Of a DNA stretch of 59,468 nucleotides, positions 40,305-48,803 are shown one piece after another (position 1 is the stretch's first letter; every line of letters starts with the position of its first letter). Source of the DNA: an uncultured Clostridia bacterium (lineage in GTDB: Bacteria; Bacillota; Clostridia; Christensenellales; Aristaeellaceae); assembly GCA_934615235.1 (NCBI GenBank), contig CAKTTL010000004.1, positions 1 through 59,468 of the forward strand, read 5' to 3'. The position numbers were made by a program, and so were the translations under genes. The notes beneath the pieces are model-generated. The model made no database searches and had not been told where the DNA came from. It saw nothing but the letters and a program-made list of their open reading frames with translations.

Positions 40305-41288
40305 TTACAGCCATTCCGAATGATTCACCTTGTATTCTTTCACCAGTTCATCGGCCTGTGCGATTAACAGCTGCATTTCTTCGCCGCTGTAGACCGTCGC
40401 GCCGCTGGCGCAGGCATGCCCGCCACCATGAAACCGCTCGGCCAACGCATTAATCGTTACAAACCGCGAACGCAGCCGCACGCGGATCGATCCGTCCGCC
40501 GCGTCGATAAACGCAAGCCAGCACAGGCACCCCTTAATCGAGTCCATATAGCCGATACACGCGCTTGCATCCTCGAACGAGAGAGCAAATTTCTCCTGCA
40601 TCCCTCGATCTACATACAGGTATGCCACGCCGTTTTCCGTCCGCTGCAAATGTTCCAGCACATACGCTTCGAATTGGAAGGACGCAAAGTCGCGCAGATA
40701 CAGCTGCGCGTACAGCCGCTGCGTATCCACACCCGCGTCCAACATGCGCGCAGCGTATCGCAGCGTATCGCCGTTTACGCCAGGAAACCGGAACCGACCC
40801 GAGTCTGTTATCATACCGAGAAAAATACAGGTTGCAGCCTGCGCGTCGATTTTCAGCTCACCCGCAAACGTATCGTATAGCGCGGCGATCATCTCGCACG
40901 CCGAAGAGCAATCCTCTTCCACCCATGCGGTCTGCGCATATCTGTCTACATCCGGGTGATGATCGATCTTGACTTTTTCCCGGCAAAGCGCGTATTTTTG
41001 ATTCGAAATCCGCGCCGCCGATCCCGTATCTACCACGACGGCCAATGCATCACGATAGAACACGTCGTCAACAGGCGCGTCGTCCGGGCCTAAAAAGCTC
41101 AGATATTCCGCCTGCGCATCATCCACGATCAGCACCTGCTTTTCAGGATAGGAAAGCTGCAGCATCCGCTTGAGTCCCTTGCTTGCGCCGACGCAGTCGC
41201 CGTCCGGTATGGTATGGCGGAAAATCATAATCCTGTCGTATGCTCGAATCTTTTCCAGAATCGGCAGCATTTTCTCTTTCTTCAACAC
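40305..41288 (-). CDS. DHH family phosphoesterase (NrnA-like), copy 1
   Basis: A 327-residue bimetal phosphoesterase of the nanoRNase/pAp-phosphatase type, which degrades very short RNA or pAp. The DHH domain has RHTIPDGDCVGA and KIDHHPDVD; the DHHA1 domain ends FHGGGHACASGA. The start is GTG at 41288 or TTG at 41285 (GGAGG lies 4 or 7 nt upstream), inside the end of the second DHH gene, so the pair is coupled. In PDGDCVGA the usual Asp-Ala-Xxx-Gly order (PDGDALGS) has Cys-Val in place of Ala-Leu. Confidence 0.85.
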   Translation of the reverse strand: MLKKEKMLPILEKIRAYDRIMIFRHTIPDGDCVGASKGLKRMLQLSYPEKQVLIVDDAQAEYLSFLGPDDAPVDDVFYRDALAVVVDTGSAARISNQKYALCREKVKIDHHPDVDRYAQTAWVEEDCSSACEMIAALYDTFAGELKIDAQAATCIFLGMITDSGRFRFPGVNGDTLRYAARMLDAGVDTQRLYAQLYLRDFASFQFEAYVLEHLQRTENGVAYLYVDRGMQEKFALSFEDASACIGYMDSIKGCLCWLAFIDAADGSIRVRLRSRFVTINALAERFHGGGHACASGATVYSGEEMQLLIAQADELVKEYKVNHSEWL

Positions 41289-42223
41289 GTTTCCTCCGCC
41301 AGCTTATCCAGCGCATCCAGCATTTGCATCGCGGTTTCGCGGTTCGCGACGGTCGCGCCGCTTGCCTTCTGATGTCCGCCGCCGCCGAACGCCACGGCAA
41401 CCGGGTTGATATTCGTCCGGTCCGAGCGCAGCTCGCAAAGCACGCCCTTCTCGTCTTCTGTAAAATTGACCCAGATGTGCACGCCGCGGATATCCGCCAT
41501 CACGTTCACCATTCCGCGCGAGACGGTAAACGTATCCGCCCCAAGCGCACGCACATCGTCGCGCGTAGCGTAAACATAGGCGACATGATGCGCGGTAAAG
41601 CGAATTTTCAGCGCATAGCGCGCGCGCAGCAGCACCTGATCGAAATCCGCCGCATACAGGTCGCCATAGATTTCGTTCGTGTCAATCGGCTGCTCCATTA
41701 AATAAGACGCAAGTCGGAATGTGCGGGCGTTCACTGCGTCATAGCGAAACCGACCGGAGTCTGTCACCATGCCGGTAAATAATGATTTCGCCGCAAGCGG
41801 CGTCATTTTCCAGCCCGCTTCCATCGCCAGCGCAGTAATCAGCCCGCAGCAGCTTTCAAAGCTGCTATCCGTCACTTCCGTTTCCGCGATTTTTTCGCAG
41901 AAGATATGATGATCGATTCGCGCCGTCGCTTTTGCCAGCGTATACCGTTCGTCGCTTATAAGCGCTTTCGCCGACGTATCCAGAATCACAGCCAGCGCGT
42001 CGCAATACGCCGCATCCGGCGTCTCATCCATCACGCTGTCATCCATGAACGCATACCGCCCCACTGCGTCGCCCACCATATAAACCCTTTTCTTCGGGTA
42101 ATTTTCCGTTATGAGATGTTTCAGCCCAATCTGACTTCCCAGCGCGTCTCCGTCCGGATTCTTGTGCCGGTGCAGGATGACCGTTTCATATCGGGAAAGT
42201 TGGGCGAGAAAGGATTCGAACAT
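41282..42223 (-). CDS. DHH family phosphoesterase (NrnA-like), copy 2
   Basis: A 313-residue paralogue of the next gene, with RHKNPDGDALGS, ARIDHHIFCE and FGGGGHQKASGA. It should degrade nanoRNA, pAp or cyclic-dinucleotide products in the cytoplasm. The ATG at 42223 has no obvious ribosome binding site and sits next to a palindromic repeat cluster. Upstream in-frame codons (to 42472) are repeat-derived and are excluded. The N-terminus at this ATG aligns with the paralogue, which supports the choice. Confidence 0.85.
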   Translation of the reverse strand: MFESFLAQLSRYETVILHRHKNPDGDALGSQIGLKHLITENYPKKRVYMVGDAVGRYAFMDDSVMDETPDAAYCDALAVILDTSAKALISDERYTLAKATARIDHHIFCEKIAETEVTDSSFESCCGLITALAMEAGWKMTPLAAKSLFTGMVTDSGRFRYDAVNARTFRLASYLMEQPIDTNEIYGDLYAADFDQVLLRARYALKIRFTAHHVAYVYATRDDVRALGADTFTVSRGMVNVMADIRGVHIWVNFTEDEKGVLCELRSDRTNINPVAVAFGGGGHQKASGATVANRETAMQMLDALDKLAEETC

Positions 42224-42240
42224 TGTGTCTGTGTGCGAGG

Positions 42241-42270
42241 GGAACCTTCTTTCTGGAGAAAGAAGGTTCC
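42241..42270. repeat. Perfect 14-bp inverted repeat
   Basis: GGAACCTTCTTTCT and AGAAAGAAGGTTCC are separated by two bases. The hairpin lies at the DHH-proximal end of the intergenic repeat cluster. Confidence 0.8.
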
Positions 42271-42274
42271 CCTC

Positions 42275-42516
42275 GCGCTCCCCTCTAAGAAAGCCGCTTC
42301 TTTCATCCATTTGCCCCGCCGCCCGAAGGGGCGTCGGGGCATTGTAAATTTTCCGTAGTCTGTCTCTGTGCTCGCAGGTGTAAGAGAAAAGATGGTTTCC
42401 GCCGCGCTCCCCTCTAAGAAAGCCGCTTCTTTCATCCATTTGTCCCACCGCCCGGAGGGGGCGTCGGGGCAATGTAAATCTTCCGTACCCTCACCCTGCG
42501 CCCGCAGGCGCAAGAG
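42275..42516. repeat. Two tandem intergenic repeats of about 112 bp
   Basis: Copy 1 covers about 42275-42386 and copy 2 about 42404-42516, with a period of 129 bp. Both contain CTAAGAAAGCCGCTTCTTTC, a GCCCCG...CGGGGC hairpin and a conserved end. They are noncoding repeats; frames read through them give the typical misannotated MDERSGFLRGE peptide. No transposase or terminal duplication is seen. Confidence 0.75.
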
Positions 42517-42534
42517 GTTTCCTTCGGAGAGGGT

Positions 42535-42578
42535 CCAGGGGGAACCCTTCCTTTTTCTAAAGGAAGGGTTCCCCCTGG
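42535..42578. repeat. Perfect 20-bp palindrome at the M18 gene end
   Basis: A 20-bp stem (42535-42554 with 42559-42578) and a TTCT loop sit 3 nt after the aminopeptidase stop. It lacks a U-tract, so it may be a REP-like element or mRNA 3' end stabiliser rather than a classical terminator. With the two tandem repeats it fills the whole 42224-42581 gap. Confidence 0.75.
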
Positions 42579-42581
42579 CTT

Positions 42582-43961
42582 TTAATCCATCAAAAACGCC
42601 TTGTAGGCTTTTGCTGCTTCGTATACGTCCGCCTTGTTGACGATTTCCCACGGCGCATGCATCGAGAGCACCGGCACGCCGCTGTCGATCACTTCCATGC
42701 CGTACAGCGCGCAGATATAGGCGATCGTTCCGCCGCCGCCCACGTCGACCTTGCCGAGCTCAGCCGTCTGGAAGTTCACGCCCGCGTCGTCCATCGTGCG
42801 GCGCAGCCGCCCGAGGAATTCAGCGTTGGCGTCATTGGAACCGCTCTTGCCGCGCGAGCCGGTGAACTTGTTAAAGCACACGCCGCGGCCTAGGAATGCG
42901 GCGTTCTTCGCCTCAAAAACAGAAGCAAAGTTCGGATCGAATCCCGCGCTTACATCGCAGGAGAGCATGCGGCTGTTCTTCATCGCGCGGCGCAGCTTCA
43001 ATTCGCCCTCTTCGCCGCACAGCGACATCAGCTCCGCCAGCGCATTCTCAAAGAAATGGCTGCGCATGCCCGTCGCGCCGACGCTGCCGATCTCTTCCTT
43101 ATCGGCCAGCACGCAGCAGCTGGTCCGCTCGGGAATCGCGTCCATGCTCATCATCGCCTCGACCTGCGCAAACGCGCAGACGCGGTCGTCGTGGCCGTAG
43201 CCCATGATCATGCTGCGGTCGAATCCCAGTTCGCGGCAGCGCCCGGCGGGCACGACCTCCAGCTCGGCGGAAAGGAAGTCCTCTTCCTCCATGCCGTAGT
43301 TCTCTTTCAGATACGCCAGCACGCCGGCCTTAACCTTGTCTTTCTCTTCGCCGCAGACGGGCTTGCCGCCGACGATCAGGTTCAGCGCTTCGCCTTCGAT
43401 CACGTCGCCGGCCTTTTTCTGCATCTGATCCTGCGCGAGATGAATCAGCAGATCGCTCACCGCCAGCACCGGATCATCGTCCTTTTCGCCGATGGCGACG
43501 TTCACGACTGCGCCGTCCTTCTTCACCACCACGCCGTGCAGCGCAAGCGGCAGCGTCACCCACTGATATTTCTTGATGCCGCCGTAATAATGCGTGTCCA
43601 GATATGCGATATCGTTGTCCTCATAAAGCGGATTCTGCTTAATATCCAGGCGCGGCGAATCGATATGCGCGCCGATAATGTTCAGACCCTTTTCCATCTT
43701 TTCACGGCCGATAATAAACAGCATTACGGACTTGCCCATGACGTTACAGTAAACCTTATCGCCCGCCTTGAGCGTCTCGCCCGCTTCAATCGCCGCGTCG
43801 AGATCGCGATACCCCGCCGCCTTCGCCTGGCGAATGGTTTCCGCGGCGCATTCGCGCTCGGTCTTGCCCGCGTCGAGAAAAGCGCGATAACGGCGGCAGA
43901 CGGCCTCCAGCGCGCTCAGCTGTTTTTCATCATAGGTTTCCCATGCGTTTTTGCGTTCCAT
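42582..43961 (-). CDS. M18 family aminopeptidase
   Basis: A 459-residue zinc aminopeptidase removing N-terminal (often acidic) residues from peptides in the cytoplasm. Metal and catalytic motifs are IIGAHIDSPRLD, YGHDDRVCAF, ADKEEIGSVGATG and LSMHAPWEI, as in the M18 family of Firmicutes. The ATG at 43961 follows AAGGA; the frame open to 44048 overlaps glyA and is excluded. It lies downstream of glyA on the same strand, 61 nt away. Confidence 0.93.
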   Translation of the reverse strand: MERKNAWETYDEKQLSALEAVCRRYRAFLDAGKTERECAAETIRQAKAAGYRDLDAAIEAGETLKAGDKVYCNVMGKSVMLFIIGREKMEKGLNIIGAHIDSPRLDIKQNPLYEDNDIAYLDTHYYGGIKKYQWVTLPLALHGVVVKKDGAVVNVAIGEKDDDPVLAVSDLLIHLAQDQMQKKAGDVIEGEALNLIVGGKPVCGEEKDKVKAGVLAYLKENYGMEEEDFLSAELEVVPAGRCRELGFDRSMIMGYGHDDRVCAFAQVEAMMSMDAIPERTSCCVLADKEEIGSVGATGMRSHFFENALAELMSLCGEEGELKLRRAMKNSRMLSCDVSAGFDPNFASVFEAKNAAFLGRGVCFNKFTGSRGKSGSNDANAEFLGRLRRTMDDAGVNFQTAELGKVDVGGGGTIAYICALYGMEVIDSGVPVLSMHAPWEIVNKADVYEAAKAYKAFLMD

Positions 43962-44022
43962 GTGTCTTGCATCCTTTCCTGAAATGTATTGGCAATTCTT
44001 CCGCGCAGAGCGCGGAAAAAAA

Positions 44023-45327
44023 TCACACGACGTCGTTGCAATGCGCAATCAGCGCCGCCACGCGGTCGCGATAGCTGTCCGCGTACGCGTCGAACCTGCC
44101 AACGGCAAGGCTGCGAATCGCGTCGGTTACGATCTGCGCCGTTTCGCGGAAATTATCGGCAGAAAAGCCGCGCGTGGTCATTGCGGCCGTGCCGACACGC
44201 ACGCCGCTCGTCTGCATGGGCGAACGCTTTTCGTCCGGCACGCAGTTCTTGTTGAGCGTAATAAAGACGCTGTCCAGCGCGTCCTGCACGGCCTTGCCGG
44301 AAATATCCGCGCCGCTTGCGGGCAAATCGATCAGCAAGAGATGATTGTCCGTGCCGCCGGTTACAAGGTTCAGCCCCAGGGCGGTAAACTTTTCCGCCAT
44401 CGCACGGCAGTTTTTCACCACGCGATGGATGTACTCGCGGTATTCCGCGCCGCACGCAAGCTCCGCGCCGATCGCCTTGGCGAAAACCATATTCATCAGG
44501 CTGCCGCCCTGCGTGCCCGGAAAAACGGCGGAATCGATCTTTTTCGCCAGCTCTTTCCTGCAGAAAATCATCGCGCCGCGCTCGGAGCGAAGCGTCTTAT
44601 GCGTCGTCGTCGTTACAATATCCGCTCCGGCCGCGAACGGGCTGGGATGATCGCCCGAAACGATCAGTCCGGAAATATGCGACGTATCGCAGATCAGATA
44701 CGCGCCCACCTCGTCCGCGATTTCGCGGAAGCGGTCGAACGGAATCACCCGCGGGTACGCCGACGCGCCGCAGATAATCGCCTTTGGGCGGCAGGCAAGC
44801 GCTTTGCGCCGCACGTCGTCCATGTCGATATATCCCGCGGAATCGGTGGTGTAAAACTCCATTTTGTAAAGCTTGCCGCTGAAATTTACCGGCGAACCGT
44901 GCGTCAGGTGCGCGCCGTGGTTCAGATCCATCGAAAGAACCGTATCGCCCGGCTGCAGCACGGCCATATACGCCGCCAGATTCGCGCTTGACCCGTCGGA
45001 AAGCTGAACGTTTACGTGATAATTCTCCTTCGCATCAAACGCTTCCAGCCATTTTTCGCAGGCGTACTGTTCGACCGCGTCGAACACCTCCGTGCCGCCG
45101 TAATAACGCCCCTTGTTTCCCGTCGGGCGCGCCGGAGGATAGCCCTCGGTGTATTTCCACGCCGCCCAGGAGCCCGCGGCGGCCATTTCCGCCTCGGAAC
45201 AGTAGTTTTCGCTCGCAATCAGCTCGATCGTGCGATGCTGCCGGTTCAGCTCTTTCTGCAGCTGCTGCGCCACATAGGGAGACGTTTTCGCCACGGTATC
45301 GAGAATGAAGCTCTGATATTCCGTCAT
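44023..45327 (-). CDS. glyA: Serine hydroxymethyltransferase
   Basis: A 434-residue PLP enzyme converting serine and tetrahydrofolate to glycine and 5,10-methylene-tetrahydrofolate. It has TIELIASENY, SNLAAYMAVL, DLNHGAHLTHG and the PLP lysine in TTTTHKTLRSERGA. The usual LRGPRGG after the Lys is LRSERGA here. The ATG at 45327 is preferred to a TTG at 45351 because the family begins at about this position, though only a weak GGTG site precedes it. It may be cotranscribed with the M18 peptidase. Confidence 0.95.
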   Translation of the reverse strand: MTEYQSFILDTVAKTSPYVAQQLQKELNRQHRTIELIASENYCSEAEMAAAGSWAAWKYTEGYPPARPTGNKGRYYGGTEVFDAVEQYACEKWLEAFDAKENYHVNVQLSDGSSANLAAYMAVLQPGDTVLSMDLNHGAHLTHGSPVNFSGKLYKMEFYTTDSAGYIDMDDVRRKALACRPKAIICGASAYPRVIPFDRFREIADEVGAYLICDTSHISGLIVSGDHPSPFAAGADIVTTTTHKTLRSERGAMIFCRKELAKKIDSAVFPGTQGGSLMNMVFAKAIGAELACGAEYREYIHRVVKNCRAMAEKFTALGLNLVTGGTDNHLLLIDLPASGADISGKAVQDALDSVFITLNKNCVPDEKRSPMQTSGVRVGTAAMTTRGFSADNFRETAQIVTDAIRSLAVGRFDAYADSYRDRVAALIAHCNDVV

Positions 45328-45516
45328 CGTTTCACCGCTTTTCTTTCTCAATTTAGGAACGCAAAGCTCCTCCTGATTCTTTTCTACAGAGCGGTAAAAA
45401 ATCCCTGCCGCGCGGCTTGAGAAAGTTCGTTCCCCGCGCCCGGATTCAGAGGAATTATGCGCCGCATGGAGAATTATTTCTCGTTATCCATCATTTTATA
45501 AAGGAGAAGCTCCCAG

Positions 45517-47160
45517 ATGAAACGTCGTTTTCCTGCCGTTGCGCTCGCGCTTGCGCTCTGTCTGCTGCTTGCGCCGTGCGCCTTCGCATCCAACCGGGTT
45601 TCGAACATTGATATCGACGTGATGCTCTACCGCGACGGTTCCGCGCTTGTGACGCAAACCTGGCGCGGACGCTTTACCGAGGGGACGGAGTGCTATATCC
45701 CCATACGGGATTCGGGCTATCTCGACGTATACGGTCTGACCGTTTCCAGCGACGAGGGCGCGTACAAAACGCTGGACGAATGGGACGTCGACGCGTCGTT
45801 CGAAGAAAAATCCGAACGCTGCGGTATCCGCCGCACCGGCAACGGGTTTGAAATCTGCTGGGGCATCACCGATTACGGCGATCGCACATACACTGTCTCC
45901 TACACCGTTGAAAACCTCGTCCGCAGCTTCGATGAGGCCGACGGTTTCAACTTCATGTTTGTCAATCGCGACATGAATATCACGCCTACGGACGTGACCG
46001 TCTGGATTGAAGCGGAAAGCGATCTGCTTTCCGTCGATAACAGCGCCGCCTGGGCGTTTGGCTTCGACGGGCAGATCGAGTTTGAGCAGGGCGGCGTATA
46101 CGCCTGGACGGACACGCCGCTTTCCGACAGCGACAGCGTGATTATCATGCTGGAAATGAATCCCGGCATTCTCGTTCCCGAAATGCGTGTGGACGGTACG
46201 TTTGAAGAAAACGTCAAGGATCCTGCCATGAACGGCAGCGATTACGGAGACGACGATCTGACCGGCGGCGAAATCGTTTCGATCATCGCGGCCACCGTCG
46301 GCGGAATTCTGGTGATTGCGGGAATTGCCATAATCCGTCAAAAGAAACGTCAAAAGAAAATGGCCGAAATCTGTGCGCGCCACGGCGCGCTGGATGCGCT
46401 CCCCGCAGACGGAAACCTCCCCGCCTCCTGGGAGCTCGGCCGGCTCTTTGGCATTGTCAGCGAAGAAGGCGCGGTCATCGGCGCAATGCTGATGCGTCTG
46501 CTGCGCGACGGCTGTCTGGTTCCCGAAGAAAACGGCGCAGACGGCGGCCCGCTCGATAAGACGCCCCTTTATTTCGATCACGCTCCACAGCATGCCGGAA
46601 GCCCCGAAGCGTGGCTTTACGACTGTCTGCTGCTCGCGGCCGATGAGGACGGTCTGCTGACCGCCAAGAGCGCGAAGCGCTATTTCCGCAACAACCCCGA
46701 GGACATGCGGCATCTTGTCGAGCGCTGCGAGCAAACCGGCAAATACTGGCTCGAAGATGCCGGTTGCTTCAACGGCGCGCCGTGCGGCAGTTTCAAGCGT
46801 CTCACCGAAAACGGCGAACGTGAGCTGGCCCGCCTGCTGCTTGTCAAGCGGCTGCTCACCGACGAAAACGCTGAAGCGCCTTCCTTCCCGCTCGCGCCGG
46901 AGGATTGCTACGCCTACGCGCTGCTGTTCGATTTGAAGGATAAAACGCTCGCACAAATCCGCCGCTTCTATCTGGAAATGACTTACGACTGGAACGAACT
47001 GGATTCGTACTACTGGTATTCGATGTATTATTACGATTACAGCTACGGCGAGATGCACCGCGTTGAAGAAGAGCGGCGCAGCGAAGGGAGCGGCGGCAGC
47101 TCTTCCTCCTCGGGCGGCGGCGGTTTCTCTGGCGGCGGTTCCGGCGGCGGCACGCGCTAG
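45517..47160 (+). CDS. DUF2207 domain membrane protein
   Basis: A 547-residue protein with a signal peptide, an extracellular DUF2207-type beta domain (RVSNIDIDVMLYRDGSALVTQTW... to about 240), a membrane helix near residues 252-272 and a cytoplasmic region. It ends in a Ser/Gly tail with the typical SGGGGFSGGGSGGG. The family is widespread and uncharacterised. The start follows AAAGGAGAAG. Its TAG stop lies within the CTAG next to a MITE copy, so the mobile element entered exactly at the gene end without changing the protein. Confidence 0.8.
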   Translation: MKRRFPAVALALALCLLLAPCAFASNRVSNIDIDVMLYRDGSALVTQTWRGRFTEGTECYIPIRDSGYLDVYGLTVSSDEGAYKTLDEWDVDASFEEKSERCGIRRTGNGFEICWGITDYGDRTYTVSYTVENLVRSFDEADGFNFMFVNRDMNITPTDVTVWIEAESDLLSVDNSAAWAFGFDGQIEFEQGGVYAWTDTPLSDSDSVIIMLEMNPGILVPEMRVDGTFEENVKDPAMNGSDYGDDDLTGGEIVSIIAATVGGILVIAGIAIIRQKKRQKKMAEICARHGALDALPADGNLPASWELGRLFGIVSEEGAVIGAMLMRLLRDGCLVPEENGADGGPLDKTPLYFDHAPQHAGSPEAWLYDCLLLAADEDGLLTAKSAKRYFRNNPEDMRHLVERCEQTGKYWLEDAGCFNGAPCGSFKRLTENGERELARLLLVKRLLTDENAEAPSFPLAPEDCYAYALLFDLKDKTLAQIRRFYLEMTYDWNELDSYYWYSMYYYDYSYGEMHRVEEERRSEGSGGSSSSSGGGGFSGGGSGGGTR

Positions 47161-47318
47161 GGTGTATCTGAAAAAGGAAGAGGCGACAGCACGAGCGGAT
47201 TTTTCGTCAGTTCAAGGAGGGAAATCGAAGGTTTAGCGGGGCTAAATCGAGATTTTCCGACGCTGAAATGGCGGAAAAGACGCCGTGATGGAGTCTCAGG
47301 GAATTTTTCAGATACACC
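47161..47318 (+). mobile_element. MITE-like element, copy 1 (complete)
   Basis: A 158-bp element with terminal inverted repeats GGTGTATCTGAAAAA / TTTTTCAGATACACC, flanked by a perfect CTAG duplication (47157-47160 and 47319-47322). It has no coding capacity. An internal TTTAGC-ggg-GCTAAA hairpin is conserved among copies. The CTAG target is compatible with mobilisation by an IS5-type transposase; none is encoded here. Confidence 0.8.
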
Positions 47319-47350
47319 CTAGAAGGGATTTGAGAAAAGGAGCAAGCGAA

Positions 47351-48784
47351 ATGTCTGTTTTAAATCAGGATCTGGCGATTTACCGCTTTTTTGAGCAGCT
47401 CTGCGCGATCCCGCACGGATCGTATAACGAAGGCGCGGTCGCGGACTGGCTTGTCGAATTCGCGAAAGCGCGCAGTCTCTCCTTCTATCGCGACGATATG
47501 AACAACGTCATTCTCCGCAAACCTGCGTCCGCGGGCTATGAGTCGCACGCGCCCGTCATGCTGCAGGCACATACCGATATGGTCTGCGAAAAGAATGCGG
47601 ATTTTGCGCACGATTTCTCCAGCGATCCGCTTGAGCTTTTCGTTGAAGACGGTTGGCTTCGCGCCCGCGGCACCACGCTCGGCGGCGACGACGGCCAGGG
47701 CGTCGCGATGATGCTCGCCATTCTGGACGACGACACGCTCGCGCATCCGCCGCTGGAATGCGTCTTCACCGTGCAGGAGGAAGTCGGCCTGTGCGGCGCG
47801 ATGCATCTGGACGCGTCGCAGCTGACGGCGAAGCGGATGATCAACCTCGACAGCGACGGCGAAACGGTTACGCTCGTTTCCTCGTCCGGCGGCATGCGCG
47901 CGCACGTTGAATTCGACGGCGAAACGCAGGAAAACGCCGCGCCCTCCTATCGCCTGTTTCTCACCGGCCTGCGCGGCGGCCATTCCGGCGGATTCATTCA
48001 CAAAGGGCTCGGCAACGCCAACCGGATTGCCTGCCGGATTTTCGAGGCGCTTTTGCGCCGCGGTTTTAAGCCGCTGCTTTGTGAAATCCACGGCGGCCTG
48101 AAGGAAAACGCCATTCCGCGCGAATGTGAGCTGATTTTCGCCTGTGCGGGCGATCCGCAGGCGCTGACGGAAACGATCGAAGCGGAACGCGCCGCCGTCG
48201 CCGCAGAGCTTGGCGCAGCCGATCCCGGACTGCAGGCCACGCTCACGCCCATTTCGCCCGTCGCGCGTACGCTGACGGAAGATGCAAGCGCGCGCCTGAT
48301 CCGTCTCGGCTTCCTGCTACCCAACGGCCTGCAGGCCATGTCGCCGGATATTCCGGATTTGCCGGTTATTTCGCTCAACCTCGGCCGTTTCACGCTGAAA
48401 AACGGACACGCCTCGTTCCTCTTCAGCATCCGCAGCCCGATGGATACGGCGCGCCGCGAGCTGTTCCGGCGCATCGAGGATACCGCCGCCCTGCTGGGCG
48501 CAGCGGCTGCCGTTTCCAACGATTATCCCGGCTGGGCATATGAAAAGAACTCGCCCCTGCGCGAAGCGCTGCGCGCGGTCTTCGCCCGTTATGGCATGAC
48601 GCTTACCGAGGCGGCAACGCACGGCGGACTCGAAACCGGCGTGCTCAAAGGCAAGATTCCGGTGCTGGATATCGTCACCTTCGGCGCGCTCGCCGAAGAT
48701 ATACACACCCCCGCCGAACGGCTGAACCTTGCCTCCTACGAGCGCTGCTACGGCATCCTGACCGAGCTGCTGGCCGATCTGTGA
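47351..48784 (+). CDS. pepD: Aminoacyl-histidine dipeptidase (M20C)
   Basis: A 477-residue zinc dipeptidase for Xaa-His and other dipeptides. Metal ligands lie in LQAHTDMVCE, GGDDGQGVAM, QEEVGL and NLDSDGE, and LRGGHSGG marks the dimerisation domain of this family. The ATG at 47351 has AAAGGAG upstream; the frame open from 47285 starts inside the MITE and is rejected. It is separated from the DUF2207 gene only by MITE copy 1. Confidence 0.92.
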   Translation: MSVLNQDLAIYRFFEQLCAIPHGSYNEGAVADWLVEFAKARSLSFYRDDMNNVILRKPASAGYESHAPVMLQAHTDMVCEKNADFAHDFSSDPLELFVEDGWLRARGTTLGGDDGQGVAMMLAILDDDTLAHPPLECVFTVQEEVGLCGAMHLDASQLTAKRMINLDSDGETVTLVSSSGGMRAHVEFDGETQENAAPSYRLFLTGLRGGHSGGFIHKGLGNANRIACRIFEALLRRGFKPLLCEIHGGLKENAIPRECELIFACAGDPQALTETIEAERAAVAAELGAADPGLQATLTPISPVARTLTEDASARLIRLGFLLPNGLQAMSPDIPDLPVISLNLGRFTLKNGHASFLFSIRSPMDTARRELFRRIEDTAALLGAAAAVSNDYPGWAYEKNSPLREALRAVFARYGMTLTEAATHGGLETGVLKGKIPVLDIVTFGALAEDIHTPAERLNLASYERCYGILTELLADL

Positions 48785-48803
48785 GAAGGGAGCAAACGTT
48801 CTC

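Noticed and set aside
42121..42651. Frames reading KEAAFLEGSA / MDERSGFLRGE through the repeat cluster
   Set aside because: They are translations of the tandem noncoding repeats and show the typical misannotated peptide pattern; no start signal supports them.
43995..44025. Terminator between the M18 and glyA genes
   Set aside because: CCGCGC/GCGCGG forms a hairpin, but the A/T run lies on the wrong side for minus-strand transcripts.
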